Of a DNA stretch of 17,354 bases, positions 6,399 to 14,223 are shown piece after piece; position 1 is the stretch's first letter; each line of letters opens with the position of its first letter. Location of the stretch: NCBI GenBank assembly GCA_900548125.1, contig URJN01000007.1, forward strand, positions 1 through 17,354, read 5' to 3'. The position numbers and the translations under genes were made by a program. This DNA is from an uncultured Eubacteriales bacterium (GTDB taxonomy: Bacteria > Bacillota > Clostridia > Christensenellales > Aristaeellaceae). The notes below the pieces were generated by a model. The model searched no databases and was not told where the DNA came from. It was given only the letters and a program-made list of their open reading frames with translations.

Positions 6399-7694
6399 TT
6401 ACTTCGCGTCCATCATCGCGTAGAGCAGGATGCCCGCCGCTACAGATGCGTTCAGAGATTCAATCTTGCCCTTCATCGGCAGGGTCACGACCTTATCGCA
6501 GCTCTCGCTGACCAGACGGCTCATGCCCTCTCCTTCCGAGCCGATGACCAGTGCCTTCGCGCCGGAATAATCGACCTTGCGGTAATCCTCGCCGTTCATC
6601 GCCGTGCCGTAAATCCAGATGCCCTCTTTTTTAAGCCGTTCAATGGTGCGGGTCAGGTTGACCTCGCGCGCGACCGGCAGATATTCCACCGCGCCCGCGC
6701 TCGCCTTGACCGCCGCCGGAGTCAAGCCCACCGCGCGGCGTTCAGGAATGATGACGCCGTGCGCACCCGCGCACTCCGCACTGCGGATGATGGCGCCGAG
6801 GTTATGCGGGTCGGTCACGCCGTCGAGAATGACGAGGAACGGCTCCTCGCCGCGCTCCTTCGCCAGAGCCAGCATGTCGTCCACCGTCTTATACGCATAG
6901 GCGGAAACGACCGCAATCAAGCCCTGATGCCCCGGTGCCATCGCATCCAGATGCGCACGATCCACTTCCTGAACGATAACCTTCTGCTCACGCGCCATCG
7001 CAACGATTTCACGCGCAGAGCCAATCAATTCGCCCTTCGCAACGAGCAGCTTCTCCATGTCGCGTCCCGCCTTGAGTGCTTCGCGGATGGGGTTGCGGCC
7101 TACGAGCAGATTGCTCTGCATCTCCTCTTCCTGCACGGGCGGCGGCGTCATGGCAGGACGCGGCATCGGAGGACGGCGGTCATTCATCGGACGATCACCG
7201 TAAGGACGGCGTTCGCCATTATTCGGGCGGTCACCATACGGACGGCGTTCGCCATTATTCGGACGGTCACCATACGGACGGCGTTCGCCATTATTCGGAC
7301 GGTCGCCATACGGACGGCGTTCGCCATTATTCGGACGCTCGCCATACGGACGGCGTTCACCATTGTTCGGACGCTCGCCATACGGACGGCGTTCACCATT
7401 GTTCGGGCGGTCGCCATACGGACGGCGTTCGCCATTATTCGGACGGTCGCCATACGGACGGCGTTCACCATTGCTCGGACGGTCGCCATAGGAACGGCGT
7501 TCGCCGCCATTCGGACGCTCGCCATACGGACGGCGTTCACCATTGTTCGGGCGGTCGCCATAGGAACGGCGTTCGCCGCCATTCGGACGGCGATTCTGTT
7601 CGCCGTCGCGCTCCGGACGCAGGGTTTCTTCGTCATCGCGCCAATCGTCACGCGGACTGCGCGGTTTCTTGGTAAACTGATCGTAATAAGCCAT
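6399..7694 (-). CDS. rlmB: 23S rRNA (guanosine-2'-O)-methyltransferase RlmB with repeat-rich N-terminal extension
   Basis: The 431-aa product starts at the ATG at 7694 (MAYYDQF), with AGGAAGGAAA upstream; a start at 7724 lacks this support. Residues 40-171 are eleven copies of a 12-residue Arg-rich repeat, followed by a Pro/Met-rich linker. From about residue 195 the SpoU substrate-binding domain begins (NLLVGRNPIREAL), then the SPOUT methylase with DPHNLGAIIRSAECAG, VIGSEGEGM and ESLNASVAAG, the three knot motifs that bind S-adenosylmethionine. The family methylates the ribose of G2251 in the peptidyl-transferase P loop of 23S rRNA. Typical RlmB proteins are about 245-250 residues, so roughly 190 residues here are extra and likely disordered. 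It is third gene of the mrnC-thyX-rlmB-yacP-sigH operon. Confidence 0.93.
   Translation of the reverse strand: MAYYDQFTKKPRSPRDDWRDDEETLRPERDGEQNRRPNGGERRSYGDRPNNGERRPYGERPNGGERRSYGDRPSNGERRPYGDRPNNGERRPYGDRPNNGERRPYGERPNNGERRPYGERPNNGERRPYGDRPNNGERRPYGDRPNNGERRPYGDRPNNGERRPYGDRPMNDRRPPMPRPAMTPPPVQEEEMQSNLLVGRNPIREALKAGRDMEKLLVAKGELIGSAREIVAMAREQKVIVQEVDRAHLDAMAPGHQGLIAVVSAYAYKTVDDMLALAKERGEEPFLVILDGVTDPHNLGAIIRSAECAGAHGVIIPERRAVGLTPAAVKASAGAVEYLPVAREVNLTRTIERLKKEGIWIYGTAMNGEDYRKVDYSGAKALVIGSEGEGMSRLVSESCDKVVTLPMKGKIESLNASVAAGILLYAMMDAK
7182..7577 (-). repeat. Eleven tandem 36-bp repeats inside rlmB
   Basis: Each 36-bp unit encodes GERR(P/S)YG(D/E)RP(N/S/M)(N/G). Eleven consecutive units are seen with no spacer, several of them nearly identical in DNA. 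Variation is confined mostly to P/S at position 5, D/E at position 8 and the last two residues. High DNA identity, not just protein identity, points to recent expansion by slippage or unequal recombination. The unit length is a multiple of three, so copy changes keep the frame. Confidence 0.95.
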
Positions 7695-7833
7695 TGTGAT
7701 TTCCTTCCTCAGCAACTGGTTCAAAGAGTATTTGGGTTATGCGGATGATTCCCCGCGCTTTCATGAGCAGCACCGGAAAAAATCCGCGTGATTTTATCGG
7801 AATGCAGCCGGCTTTGCGCCGGTTGGCGGGGTT

Positions 7834-8556
7834 TTACAGGCTCTTTGCCTTCTCGCGTACTTCCGCCATTTTGCCGCAGGTATTCTTTCCCTCCGGACAG
7901 GCACCAGATACGCATGCCGGACCCGCATGTTCAAACAGAGCCGGTGCCGCCTGCTTGCACAGGGTCAGCATCTGCCACGCCATTTCGCGAATCTCCCACT
8001 GTGCGCGGTTGCAGCAGCGCAGCGAGAAGAAGTGCATCAGCTCGCGCGCGTTCATCGTCACCAGCAGGCGCGTCGATGCGGCGTTGGGCAGAACAAAGCG
8101 CGCATCCTCGTTTGCACTTTCCTTCGCCCCGCCCAGTTTTTCCTGCCAATGGCAATACCATTCATGAATGGTGTCCATCTGGCGGATAAATTCCTGCTTT
8201 TCGCTCTCGCCCAGTGCTTCGATTGCCGGGGGAATGACGTAGTCAAAGCCCTTCGCCATGGAAACATAACGCTGGCTCTGCACCGAGAACGACGCGATGC
8301 GATGGCGCGTCAGCTGGGCAAGCAGGGCGCGGCTCACGCCCTCGACCGCGAATGTGAACGCCGCGTGTTCCGTTACGGACAGGTGTCCGCGCTGCATCAC
8401 ACGCTCAACGAACGCCCGCTGGTCGGCACTTTCGACCTTTTCCTTCAGCGCGTCGATATCCGCCTGCGCGTAGCATAGCCGCGCACCCAGCGCAACCAGA
8501 TCATCCGGATCGGGCGTCGCGCGAAGCAGCACGACCTTTAGCTTTGCTTGTGCCAT
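7834..8556 (-). CDS. thyX: FAD-dependent thymidylate synthase ThyX
   Basis: This 240-aa flavoenzyme makes dTMP from dUMP using methylene-tetrahydrofolate and NADPH. The diagnostic RHRx7S motif is present as R84-H85-R86 ... S94 followed by QRY. The N-terminal GHLSVTEHAAFTF and the C-terminal LMHFFSLRC also fit the family. The ATG at 8556 has GGAGG four bases upstream; the gene overlaps the end of mrnC by 19 nt in another frame, implying co-translation. The C-terminus contains a cysteine-rich tail (CVSGACPEGKNTCGK). A 139-nt gap with a short GC hairpin separates it from rlmB. I see no thyA in the window. Confidence 0.96.
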   Translation of the reverse strand: MAQAKLKVVLLRATPDPDDLVALGARLCYAQADIDALKEKVESADQRAFVERVMQRGHLSVTEHAAFTFAVEGVSRALLAQLTRHRIASFSVQSQRYVSMAKGFDYVIPPAIEALGESEKQEFIRQMDTIHEWYCHWQEKLGGAKESANEDARFVLPNAASTRLLVTMNARELMHFFSLRCCNRAQWEIREMAWQMLTLCKQAAPALFEHAGPACVSGACPEGKNTCGKMAEVREKAKSL

Positions 8557-8978
8557 ATATCCTCCGTACGCAGGATGGCAAGCCGGATGAGCGTATCCAG
8601 CCTGTCCGTTTGCTTTGTCACATATAGATAACCCCAGAGGGCTTCCAATCCGGTCGCATGCGCGTAGTCCGCCGGATCCGCATGCTTGGGCGCGGCGTGT
8701 TTCGCCTGCGCGTTGCGTCCGCGGCGGGTGATATCGGCTTCCTGTTCGGTCAGCTCCGGCTCAATCGCCTCCAGCATACGCGCCTGCGCCGCCGCGCTGA
8801 CCATCCTGACCGCCTGCTTGTGCATTGCGCCGACGCTCATCTTTCTGGAAACGAGCATGCTGCGCACATACAGATCATGCAGCGTATCGCCCAAATACGC
8901 CATCTGGAGCGGGTTCAATTCCCGCGGATCGGGCAGGGAAAAAGCGGACTGCGCCGCCTTGATTTCATCGCCTTGCAA
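8538..8978 (-). CDS. mrnC: Mini-ribonuclease III (MrnC)
   Basis: This RNase III-like enzyme lacks a double-stranded RNA binding domain and in Bacillus matures the ends of 23S rRNA. The family core LNPLQMAYLGDTLHDLYVR, the RRGRNA segment and ATGLEALWGYLYV are all visible, and length (146 aa) is typical. No ATG start is available. The TTG at 8978 is seven bases after GGAAG and is chosen here. A TTG at 9005 would add nine residues but has no ribosome-binding site. It is first gene of the run to sigH and overlaps thyX. A promoter with an extended -10 lies directly upstream. The usual upstream neighbour cysS is replaced by the ilv operon. Confidence 0.9.
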   Translation of the reverse strand: MQGDEIKAAQSAFSLPDPRELNPLQMAYLGDTLHDLYVRSMLVSRKMSVGAMHKQAVRMVSAAAQARMLEAIEPELTEQEADITRRGRNAQAKHAAPKHADPADYAHATGLEALWGYLYVTKQTDRLDTLIRLAILRTEDIWHKQS

Positions 8979-9035
8979 AAGCGCACTTCCTTTATCGTTT
9001 CGCAAATGGCGTAGTCCACCATTTTTTCAGTGTAC

Positions 9036-9064
9036 AGTATAACACCGGAGCAGGAAAAGGGCAA
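9036..9064 (-). promoter_or_regulatory. Promoter of the mrnC-thyX-rlmB-yacP-sigH operon
   Basis: On the minus strand, TTGCCC (9064-9059), 17 bp, then TATACT (9041-9036) preceded by TGT, an extended -10. The predicted start is near 9029, giving a leader of about 50 nt to the TTG at 8978. The -35 begins just beyond the T-tract of the ilvD terminator. Confidence 0.6.
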
Positions 9065-9069
9065 GGGAG

Positions 9070-9105
9070 AAAAAAGGGTTATCCTTCTTTTTGGCATAAA
9101 CCCTT
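9070..9105 (-). terminator. Second (distal) terminator of the ilv operon
   Basis: Read on the minus strand, AAGGGTT (9105-9099) pairs with AACCCTT (9080-9074), with extra pairs inside, and a run of T follows. Weaker complementarity extends the stem outward. It lies between the first ilvD terminator and the mrnC promoter. Confidence 0.6.
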
Positions 9106-9126
9106 CTCTTTCCCGCCTTATTTTCA

Positions 9127-9167
9127 GCAAAGAAGCCTCCCTTCCCGTTTTGGAGAAGAGAGGCTTC
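9127..9167 (-). terminator. First terminator of the ilv operon
   Basis: GAAGCCTC and GAGGCTTC (9132-9139 and 9160-9167) are perfect arms. The stem continues inward to about 15 bp with two G-U pairs around a short A-rich loop. A short T-run (TTT) follows on the minus strand. It starts about 30 nt after the ilvD stop. Confidence 0.75.
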
Positions 9168-9195
9168 ATCTGCTGCTTATTGTCGTTTTCGCGGT

Positions 9196-10863
9196 TTATT
9201 CGACCACGGCGCCCTTGTTCGCGCTGGAAACCAGCTTGGCATAGCGCGCCAGATAGCCCTTCGTAACGTTCGGCGGCGGGCAAACCCATGCCTCGCGACG
9301 CTTGGCAAGGGTCTCCTCGTCCACCTTCAATTCCAGCTTGCCGGCAGGAATATCGATGGAGATGATGTCGCCCTCCTCGATGATGCCGATCATACCGCCG
9401 CTCGCGCCTTCCGGAGATACATGTCCGATTGCCGCGCCGCGGGTCGCGCCGGAGAAGCGTCCGTCCGTGATGAGCGCGACCTCCTTATCCAGCCCCATGC
9501 CGCAGATTGCGCTGGTCGGGCTGAGCATTTCGCGCATGCCGGGTCCGCCCTTCGGGCCTTCATAGCGGATGACCACGACGTCGCCCGGCTTGATTTTGCT
9601 GGCATAGATGGCGGCGATGGCTTCGTCCTCGCTGTTAAAGACGCGGGCGGGGCCTTCATGCACCAGCATTTCCTTGGCGACCGCGCTGCGCTTGACGACC
9701 GCGCCGTCCGGAGCGAGGTTGCCGCGCAGGATCATCAGTCCGCCGGTCGGGGAATACGGCTCGTCAAAGGGACGGATGACCTCGTGGTTGTAATTTCCGC
9801 TCAGGCTGATTTCTTCGCCCAGCGTCATGCCGGAAACAGTCAGCGCGTTTTCATCCAGCAGTCCGCGCCCTTTCAGTTCGCTGAGCACGCCCATCACGCC
9901 GCCCGCCAGATGCAGGTCGATGACGTGATGATGACCGGCGGGCGCAAGGTGGCACAGGTTCGGCACCTTCGCGCTCGCTTCGTTGACCCAGTTGAGGTCA
10001 AAGTCGATGCCCGCTTCATGGGCGATTGCCGGCAGATGCAGCACGGTATTGGTGGAGCAGCCCAGTGCCATATCCAGACAGAGCGCGTTGCGGAACGCGG
10101 ACTCGGTCATGATTTTGTCCGGCGTCAGCCCTTCCCTGACCAGCTCGACGATGCGCATGCCCGTCTTTTTGGCGAGGCGAATACGCGCCGCATCCACAGC
10201 CGCAATCGTGCCGTTGCCCGGAAGCGCCATGCCGATGACCTCGGTGATGCAGTTCATGGAGTTGGCAGTAAACATGCCGGAGCAGCTGCCGCAGCCCGGG
10301 CACGCGGAGGATTCGACGGCGTTAAGCTGTGCATCGTCCATCTTGCCTGCCTTATACGCGCCGACGGCTTCAAACACGGAGTTCAAATCCATATCGTCCT
10401 TGCCGCCGGGCATGCGTCCGGGCAGCATCGGGCCGCCGGAGATGACCATCGCGGGCAGGTTCAGGCGGCGCGCCGCCATCAGCATGCCCGGAACGATCTT
10501 GTCGCAGTTCGGGATGAACACCATGCCGTCAAAGCCATGCGCAATCGCCATGGATTCACAGCTGTCGGCAATCAGCTCACGGGAAGCGAGCGAATACTTC
10601 ATGCCGACATGACCCATCGCGATGCCGTCGCAGACGCCGATTGCCGGAAATTCGACCGGCACGCCGCCCGCCAGACGGATGCCGTCCTTGACCGCCTGCG
10701 CGATATTGTTCAGGTGGTTGTGTCCGGGGACGCACTCGGACTTTGCGCTGACCACGCCGATAAGCGGGAGCTTCAGCTCCTCGTCGGTCAGACCCAGCGC
10801 TTTCCAAAGAGACCGGTGCGGTGCTTTCTCCGGGCCGGACTTTACGCGATCACTGACTGCCAT
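9196..10863 (-). CDS. ilvD: Dihydroxy-acid dehydratase
   Basis: The 555-aa product dehydrates 2,3-dihydroxy acids to the 2-oxo acids that precede valine, leucine and isoleucine. It needs an Fe-S cluster; the cysteine motifs are SECVPGHNHL (Cys44), FIPNCDKIVPGM (Cys120) and ACPGCGSCSGMFTANSM (Cys188/191/194). The C-terminal RYEGPKGGPGMREM and TDGRFSGATRG are family signatures, and length matches the usual 550-560. The ATG at 10863 begins one base after the ilvC stop; GGAGGAG about eight bases upstream lies inside the ilvC end. It is the last gene of the T-box-controlled ilvBNCD operon, followed by two terminators. Confidence 0.98.
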   Translation of the reverse strand: MAVSDRVKSGPEKAPHRSLWKALGLTDEELKLPLIGVVSAKSECVPGHNHLNNIAQAVKDGIRLAGGVPVEFPAIGVCDGIAMGHVGMKYSLASRELIADSCESMAIAHGFDGMVFIPNCDKIVPGMLMAARRLNLPAMVISGGPMLPGRMPGGKDDMDLNSVFEAVGAYKAGKMDDAQLNAVESSACPGCGSCSGMFTANSMNCITEVIGMALPGNGTIAAVDAARIRLAKKTGMRIVELVREGLTPDKIMTESAFRNALCLDMALGCSTNTVLHLPAIAHEAGIDFDLNWVNEASAKVPNLCHLAPAGHHHVIDLHLAGGVMGVLSELKGRGLLDENALTVSGMTLGEEISLSGNYNHEVIRPFDEPYSPTGGLMILRGNLAPDGAVVKRSAVAKEMLVHEGPARVFNSEDEAIAAIYASKIKPGDVVVIRYEGPKGGPGMREMLSPTSAICGMGLDKEVALITDGRFSGATRGAAIGHVSPEGASGGMIGIIEEGDIISIDIPAGKLELKVDEETLAKRREAWVCPPPNVTKGYLARYAKLVSSANKGAVVE

Positions 10864-10864
10864 C

Positions 10865-11869
10865 TTACAGCTCCTCCACCTTCGTGCCCCAGCTCATCTT
10901 GCTGCGCAGATCCTTGCCGACTTCCTCCAGCTGGCTGCCCGCCTCGATGCGGCGCTTGGCGAGGAAATGGACACAGCCGCTCTGGTTTTCCAGCAGCCAG
11001 TTGCGGGCAAACGTGCCGTCCTGAATCTCGGTCAGCACCTTCTTCATTTCCTTCTTGGTCTCCTCGGTAATCAGACGCTGACCGATCTCGTAATCGCCGT
11101 ACTCGGCAGTGTTGGAGATGGAGTAGCGCATTCCGGCAAAGCCATGTGCGAAAATGAGGTCAACGATGAGCTTCATCTCGTGGATACACTCGAAATATGC
11201 GTTCTCCGGCTGATAACCCGCCTCAACCAGCGTGTCAAAGCCCGCCTTCATCAGCGCGGTCACGCCGCCGCAGAGGACGCACTGCTCGCCGAACAGGTCG
11301 GTCTCGGTCTCCTCGCGGAACGTCGTCTTGAGGATGCCAGCGCGTGCGCCGCCGATGCCCGCCGCATATGCCAGCGCGTAATCCTGCGCCTTGCCAGACG
11401 CATCCTGATAGACGGCGATGAGGTCAGGCACGCCCTTGCCCTCAAGATACTGGCTGCGGACGGTGTGGCCGGGGCCCTTCGGCGCAATCATCACCACGTC
11501 GATATCCTTGGGCGGCTTGATGCAGCCGAAATGGATATTGAAGCCGTGCGCAAACGCGAGAATCATGCCGGGGCGCAGATACGGCTCGATGTCCTTGTGA
11601 TACATCGCCGCCTGCTTTTCGTCGTTGATCAAAATCATGATCATGTCCGCGACCTTGGCGGCTTCCGCCGTGGTCATGACGGTCAGACCGGCGTCTTCCG
11701 CCTTCTTCCAGCTCTTGCTGCCTTCATACAGCGCAACGACCACATCGCAGCCGGAATCGCGAAGATTCAGCGCATGCGCATGACCCTGGGAACCATAGCC
11801 GACGATGGCAATCTTCTTGCCCATCAGGTATTCGAGGTTGCAATCCTGAGCGTAAAACATCTGTGCCAT
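10865..11869 (-). CDS. ilvC: Ketol-acid reductoisomerase (class I)
   Basis: The 334-aa product converts acetolactate or acetohydroxybutyrate to the dihydroxy acid with NAD(P)H and magnesium. The Rossmann motif GYGSQGHA is at residues 24-31, and the cofactor loop reads ALYEGSKSWKKAE, the short-loop form usually linked to NADPH. The C-terminal knotted domain carries the expected acidic metal ligands (e.g. LFGEQCVLCGG, ECIHEMKLIVDL). The ATG at 11869 has GGAGG eight bases upstream; the frame is open to 11908, but that would leave no ribosome-binding site. It sits 31 nt after ilvN and one base before ilvD. Confidence 0.98.
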   Translation of the reverse strand: MAQMFYAQDCNLEYLMGKKIAIVGYGSQGHAHALNLRDSGCDVVVALYEGSKSWKKAEDAGLTVMTTAEAAKVADMIMILINDEKQAAMYHKDIEPYLRPGMILAFAHGFNIHFGCIKPPKDIDVVMIAPKGPGHTVRSQYLEGKGVPDLIAVYQDASGKAQDYALAYAAGIGGARAGILKTTFREETETDLFGEQCVLCGGVTALMKAGFDTLVEAGYQPENAYFECIHEMKLIVDLIFAHGFAGMRYSISNTAEYGDYEIGQRLITEETKKEMKKVLTEIQDGTFARNWLLENQSGCVHFLAKRRIEAGSQLEEVGKDLRSKMSWGTKVEEL

Positions 11870-11900
11870 TTTATGTTCCTCCTGTTTTTTGTCTGGGGTT

Positions 11901-12431
11901 TCAGTCAAATATATCCGAACTCATGACGCTGTCGCCGCGTTCGAGCGCGACGACGCCTGTGCGCACCAGCTCCAGAATGCCATAATCCTCCAGCAGCCGC
12001 AGCATCGCGGTCACCTTATCGTTGTCGCCCGTGATTTCCAGAATCATCGAGGACTTTGTCACGTCCAGCACCTTTGCCTTGAAGATATCGACCAGCCGCA
12101 TCAAGCCCTCGCGTTCTTTGACATCCGCCGCGACCTTGACCAGCAGAAGCTGCCGCTCTACGTCGTTGCGATTGCTCAGCACCTGAACCTTCTGCACGCA
12201 AATCAGCTTATAAAGCTGCTGAACGAGCTGCTCGATATGCGCATCATCGCCGAGAACGACGATGGTGATGCGGGAAACCTCGCTGTCCTGCGTCGGACCG
12301 ACCGCCAGGCTTTCGATGTTGAAGCCGCGGCGGGAGAACAGACCGGATACGCGGGAAAGCACGCCCGGTTCGTTGGAGACCAGCACGCCGACGGTATAGC
12401 GGCGCCGATTTTCGGGATTCATCATCATCAT
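11901..12431 (-). CDS. ilvN: Acetolactate synthase small (regulatory) subunit
   Basis: This 176-aa subunit (ilvN, also called ilvH) binds the catalytic IlvB subunit and usually makes it sensitive to valine. An N-terminal ACT domain (about residues 11-85) shows VGVLVSNEPGVLSRVSGLF and the following RRGFNIESLAVG, and the second ALS_ss domain begins around QLLLVKVAAD. The first of four consecutive Met codons (12431) is seven bases from GGAGG, so it is taken as the start. It follows the ilvB stop by 13 nt. Valine feedback is family knowledge, not seen in sequence. Confidence 0.96.
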   Translation of the reverse strand: MMMMNPENRRRYTVGVLVSNEPGVLSRVSGLFSRRGFNIESLAVGPTQDSEVSRITIVVLGDDAHIEQLVQQLYKLICVQKVQVLSNRNDVERQLLLVKVAADVKEREGLMRLVDIFKAKVLDVTKSSMILEITGDNDKVTAMLRLLEDYGILELVRTGVVALERGDSVMSSDIFD

Positions 12432-12444
12432 CCGCTCACCTCCG

Positions 12445-14154
12445 TCAATTCAGGCAGAACGAGTCAATCGGGGAACCGGGGGCAACCATCGGCGCAACCA
12501 TCTCGTCGATATCCAGCATGCACTCGATGATGCACGGCTTCTTTTCCTCGACCGCCTTCCGGAACGCCGCCGTAAACGCTTCAACCGTATTGACGCGCGT
12601 GCCGCTCAAGCCGTAGGCGTCGGCGAGCTTCATGAAGTCCGGGCCGCGGTCGAGCGTCGTCTGGCTGTAGCGATGCCCGAAGAAGAGCGTCTGCCACTGG
12701 CGAACCATGCCCAGCGTGCCGTTGTTGAAAATCATGATGATGACCGGTATGCCGTAATAGCCGATGGTCGAAAGCTCGGTCAGGTTCATGCGGAAGGAGC
12801 CGTCGCCCGTGACCAGCGCGACCGGTCTGCCCTCGGGATCGCTTGCCGCCGCGCCCATCGCCGCGCCCAAGCCGAAGCCCATCGTTCCCAGACCGCCGCT
12901 CGTGATGAGCTGGCGCGGACGCAGGAATGGGAAATGCTGCGCCGTCCACATCTGATGCTGTCCAACGTCCGTCGCAACGGTCATCTCCGGCGCAATCGCC
13001 GCCATCTGACGCAGAATCTTGCGCGGCTCAAACAGCTCGTCGCTCAGGTATTCCTCCATCATGCTTCGCGCCTGCTGCATCCACTGTTCGTGGCTCTTTT
13101 GGGAAACGCGGGCAAGCAGCAGTTCCAGAACGATACGCGCGTCGCCCGTGATATGCAGCGTCGTAGACACGTTCTTGTTGATTTCCGCGCGGTCGATGTC
13201 GATATGAAGCACCTTGGCCTGCGCCGCAAACGTTTCGGCATTGCCCAGCGCACGGTCGGAAAAACGAACGCCGACGGCAATCAGCAAATCGCACCGCTGC
13301 ATGGCGATATTCGCCGCGTGCGTGCCGTGCATGCCGAGCATGCCGAGCATGCGCGGGTTATCCGCCGGCAATGCACCCAAGCCCATCAGCGTGGATACCA
13401 CCGGCGCGTCGATCCGGTCGGCAAACGCCGCCAGCTCATCCTCCGCGCCGGAGATGGTGACGCCGCCGCCGCAGTAAATCAGCGGCTTATGCGCCTCGGC
13501 AATCAGCTGCGCCGCCTTTTCAAGGCGCGGCTCGGCTTTGACCTTGTAGCGTTCCAGCGCCTCGCCCTCCGGACGCAGCTGTGCGGTCGGATGCTTGGCG
13601 GAGAGCTTGGGAATCAGCGCGTCGCCCAGCACCGGCTCATACTCCGTTTCGGCAATCTGCACATCCTTGGGGATGTCAATCAGCACCGGACCGGGGCGTC
13701 CGCTTCCGGCAATGTAAAACGCTTCGCGAATGGTATCCGCGAGCTTTTCTACGCGCGTAACCAGATAGTTGTGCTTGGTAACCGGCATCGTCATGCCGGA
13801 GATGTCTGCCTCCTGAAAGGAATCCGTTCCCATCAGACTCTGCGGCACGTTTCCGGTGATAAAGACCACGGGAGAAGAATCCATATATGCCGTCGCAATC
13901 GGCGTCACCAGATTGGTCGCGCCGGGGCCGCTCGTGGCGATGCACACGCCCGTCTTTCCGCTGGCGCGGGCATAGCCGTCCGCCGCGTGACCCGCATGCT
14001 GCTCATGCGCAGTCAGCACATGCTGAATTCTGTCCTGACGCTTATAAAGTTCATCATAAATGGGCAAAACCGCGCCGCCGGGAAAACCAAACACCGTGCC
14101 GACGTTCTGCTCAATCAGGCATTCAATCAGAATCGCCGCTCCGTTGAGTTTCAT
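12445..14154 (-). CDS. ilvB: Acetolactate synthase large (catalytic) subunit
   Basis: The 569-aa thiamine-diphosphate enzyme condenses two pyruvates to acetolactate, or pyruvate with 2-oxobutyrate to acetohydroxybutyrate, the first committed step of branched-chain amino acid synthesis. The catalytic Glu51 sits in HEQHA; the N-terminal GFPGGAVLPIYDEL and the ThDP signature GDG...NN at residues 450-478 are intact. RMLGMLGMHGTHAAN marks the central domain that binds FAD in this family. It is a biosynthetic (anabolic) type, given the ilvN partner next to it. The ATG at 14154 is the only in-frame start before a stop. GGAGG lies 14 bases upstream, longer than usual, so initiation may be modest. It is first gene behind the T-box. 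Confidence 0.98.
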   Translation of the reverse strand: MKLNGAAILIECLIEQNVGTVFGFPGGAVLPIYDELYKRQDRIQHVLTAHEQHAGHAADGYARASGKTGVCIATSGPGATNLVTPIATAYMDSSPVVFITGNVPQSLMGTDSFQEADISGMTMPVTKHNYLVTRVEKLADTIREAFYIAGSGRPGPVLIDIPKDVQIAETEYEPVLGDALIPKLSAKHPTAQLRPEGEALERYKVKAEPRLEKAAQLIAEAHKPLIYCGGGVTISGAEDELAAFADRIDAPVVSTLMGLGALPADNPRMLGMLGMHGTHAANIAMQRCDLLIAVGVRFSDRALGNAETFAAQAKVLHIDIDRAEINKNVSTTLHITGDARIVLELLLARVSQKSHEQWMQQARSMMEEYLSDELFEPRKILRQMAAIAPEMTVATDVGQHQMWTAQHFPFLRPRQLITSGGLGTMGFGLGAAMGAAASDPEGRPVALVTGDGSFRMNLTELSTIGYYGIPVIIMIFNNGTLGMVRQWQTLFFGHRYSQTTLDRGPDFMKLADAYGLSGTRVNTVEAFTAAFRKAVEEKKPCIIECMLDIDEMVAPMVAPGSPIDSFCLN

Positions 14155-14181
14155 CTGATTCCATCACTCCTCCGAAAATCT

Positions 14182-14223
14182 AAAAAGCAGCCTTTCACCC
14201 TGCTTTAGGGCGAAAGGCTGCTT
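14182..14223 (-). terminator. Regulated terminator of the T-box leader
   Basis: AAGCAGCCTTTC pairs perfectly with GAAAGGCTGCTT (12 bp), plus CCC/GGG nearer the loop, and ends in TTTTT on the minus strand. It starts right after the T-box sequence, so formation of the antiterminator competes with it. It lies 27 nt before the ilvB start. Confidence 0.95.

Noticed and set aside
7182..7577. 36-bp direct repeats of CRISPR-like length
   Set aside because: The units abut with no spacers and encode a periodic peptide in frame with rlmB; there are no cas genes.
6759..7748. Long plus-strand ORFs opposite rlmB with RTAFAIIRT-type repeats
   Set aside because: They arise because the 36-bp repeat lacks stops in every frame; no ribosome-binding site or family match, and rlmB on the other strand is certain.
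7740..7833. GC hairpin (CCGGC-GCAAA-GCCGG) between thyX and rlmB as a terminator
   Set aside because: The stem is five pairs with no T-run after it; the gap looks like plain intra-operon spacer, and I see no good promoter for rlmB.
8915..9289. Minus-strand ORF across the mrnC start and ilvD terminators
   Set aside because: It crosses two terminators and a promoter and is out of frame with mrnC; an ATG near 9022 has no ribosome-binding site.
9421..14208. Several 400-550 codon plus-strand ORFs opposite ilvD, ilvC and ilvB
   Set aside because: The ilv genes have full-length family matches on the minus strand; the opposite frames are open because of GC-rich third positions.
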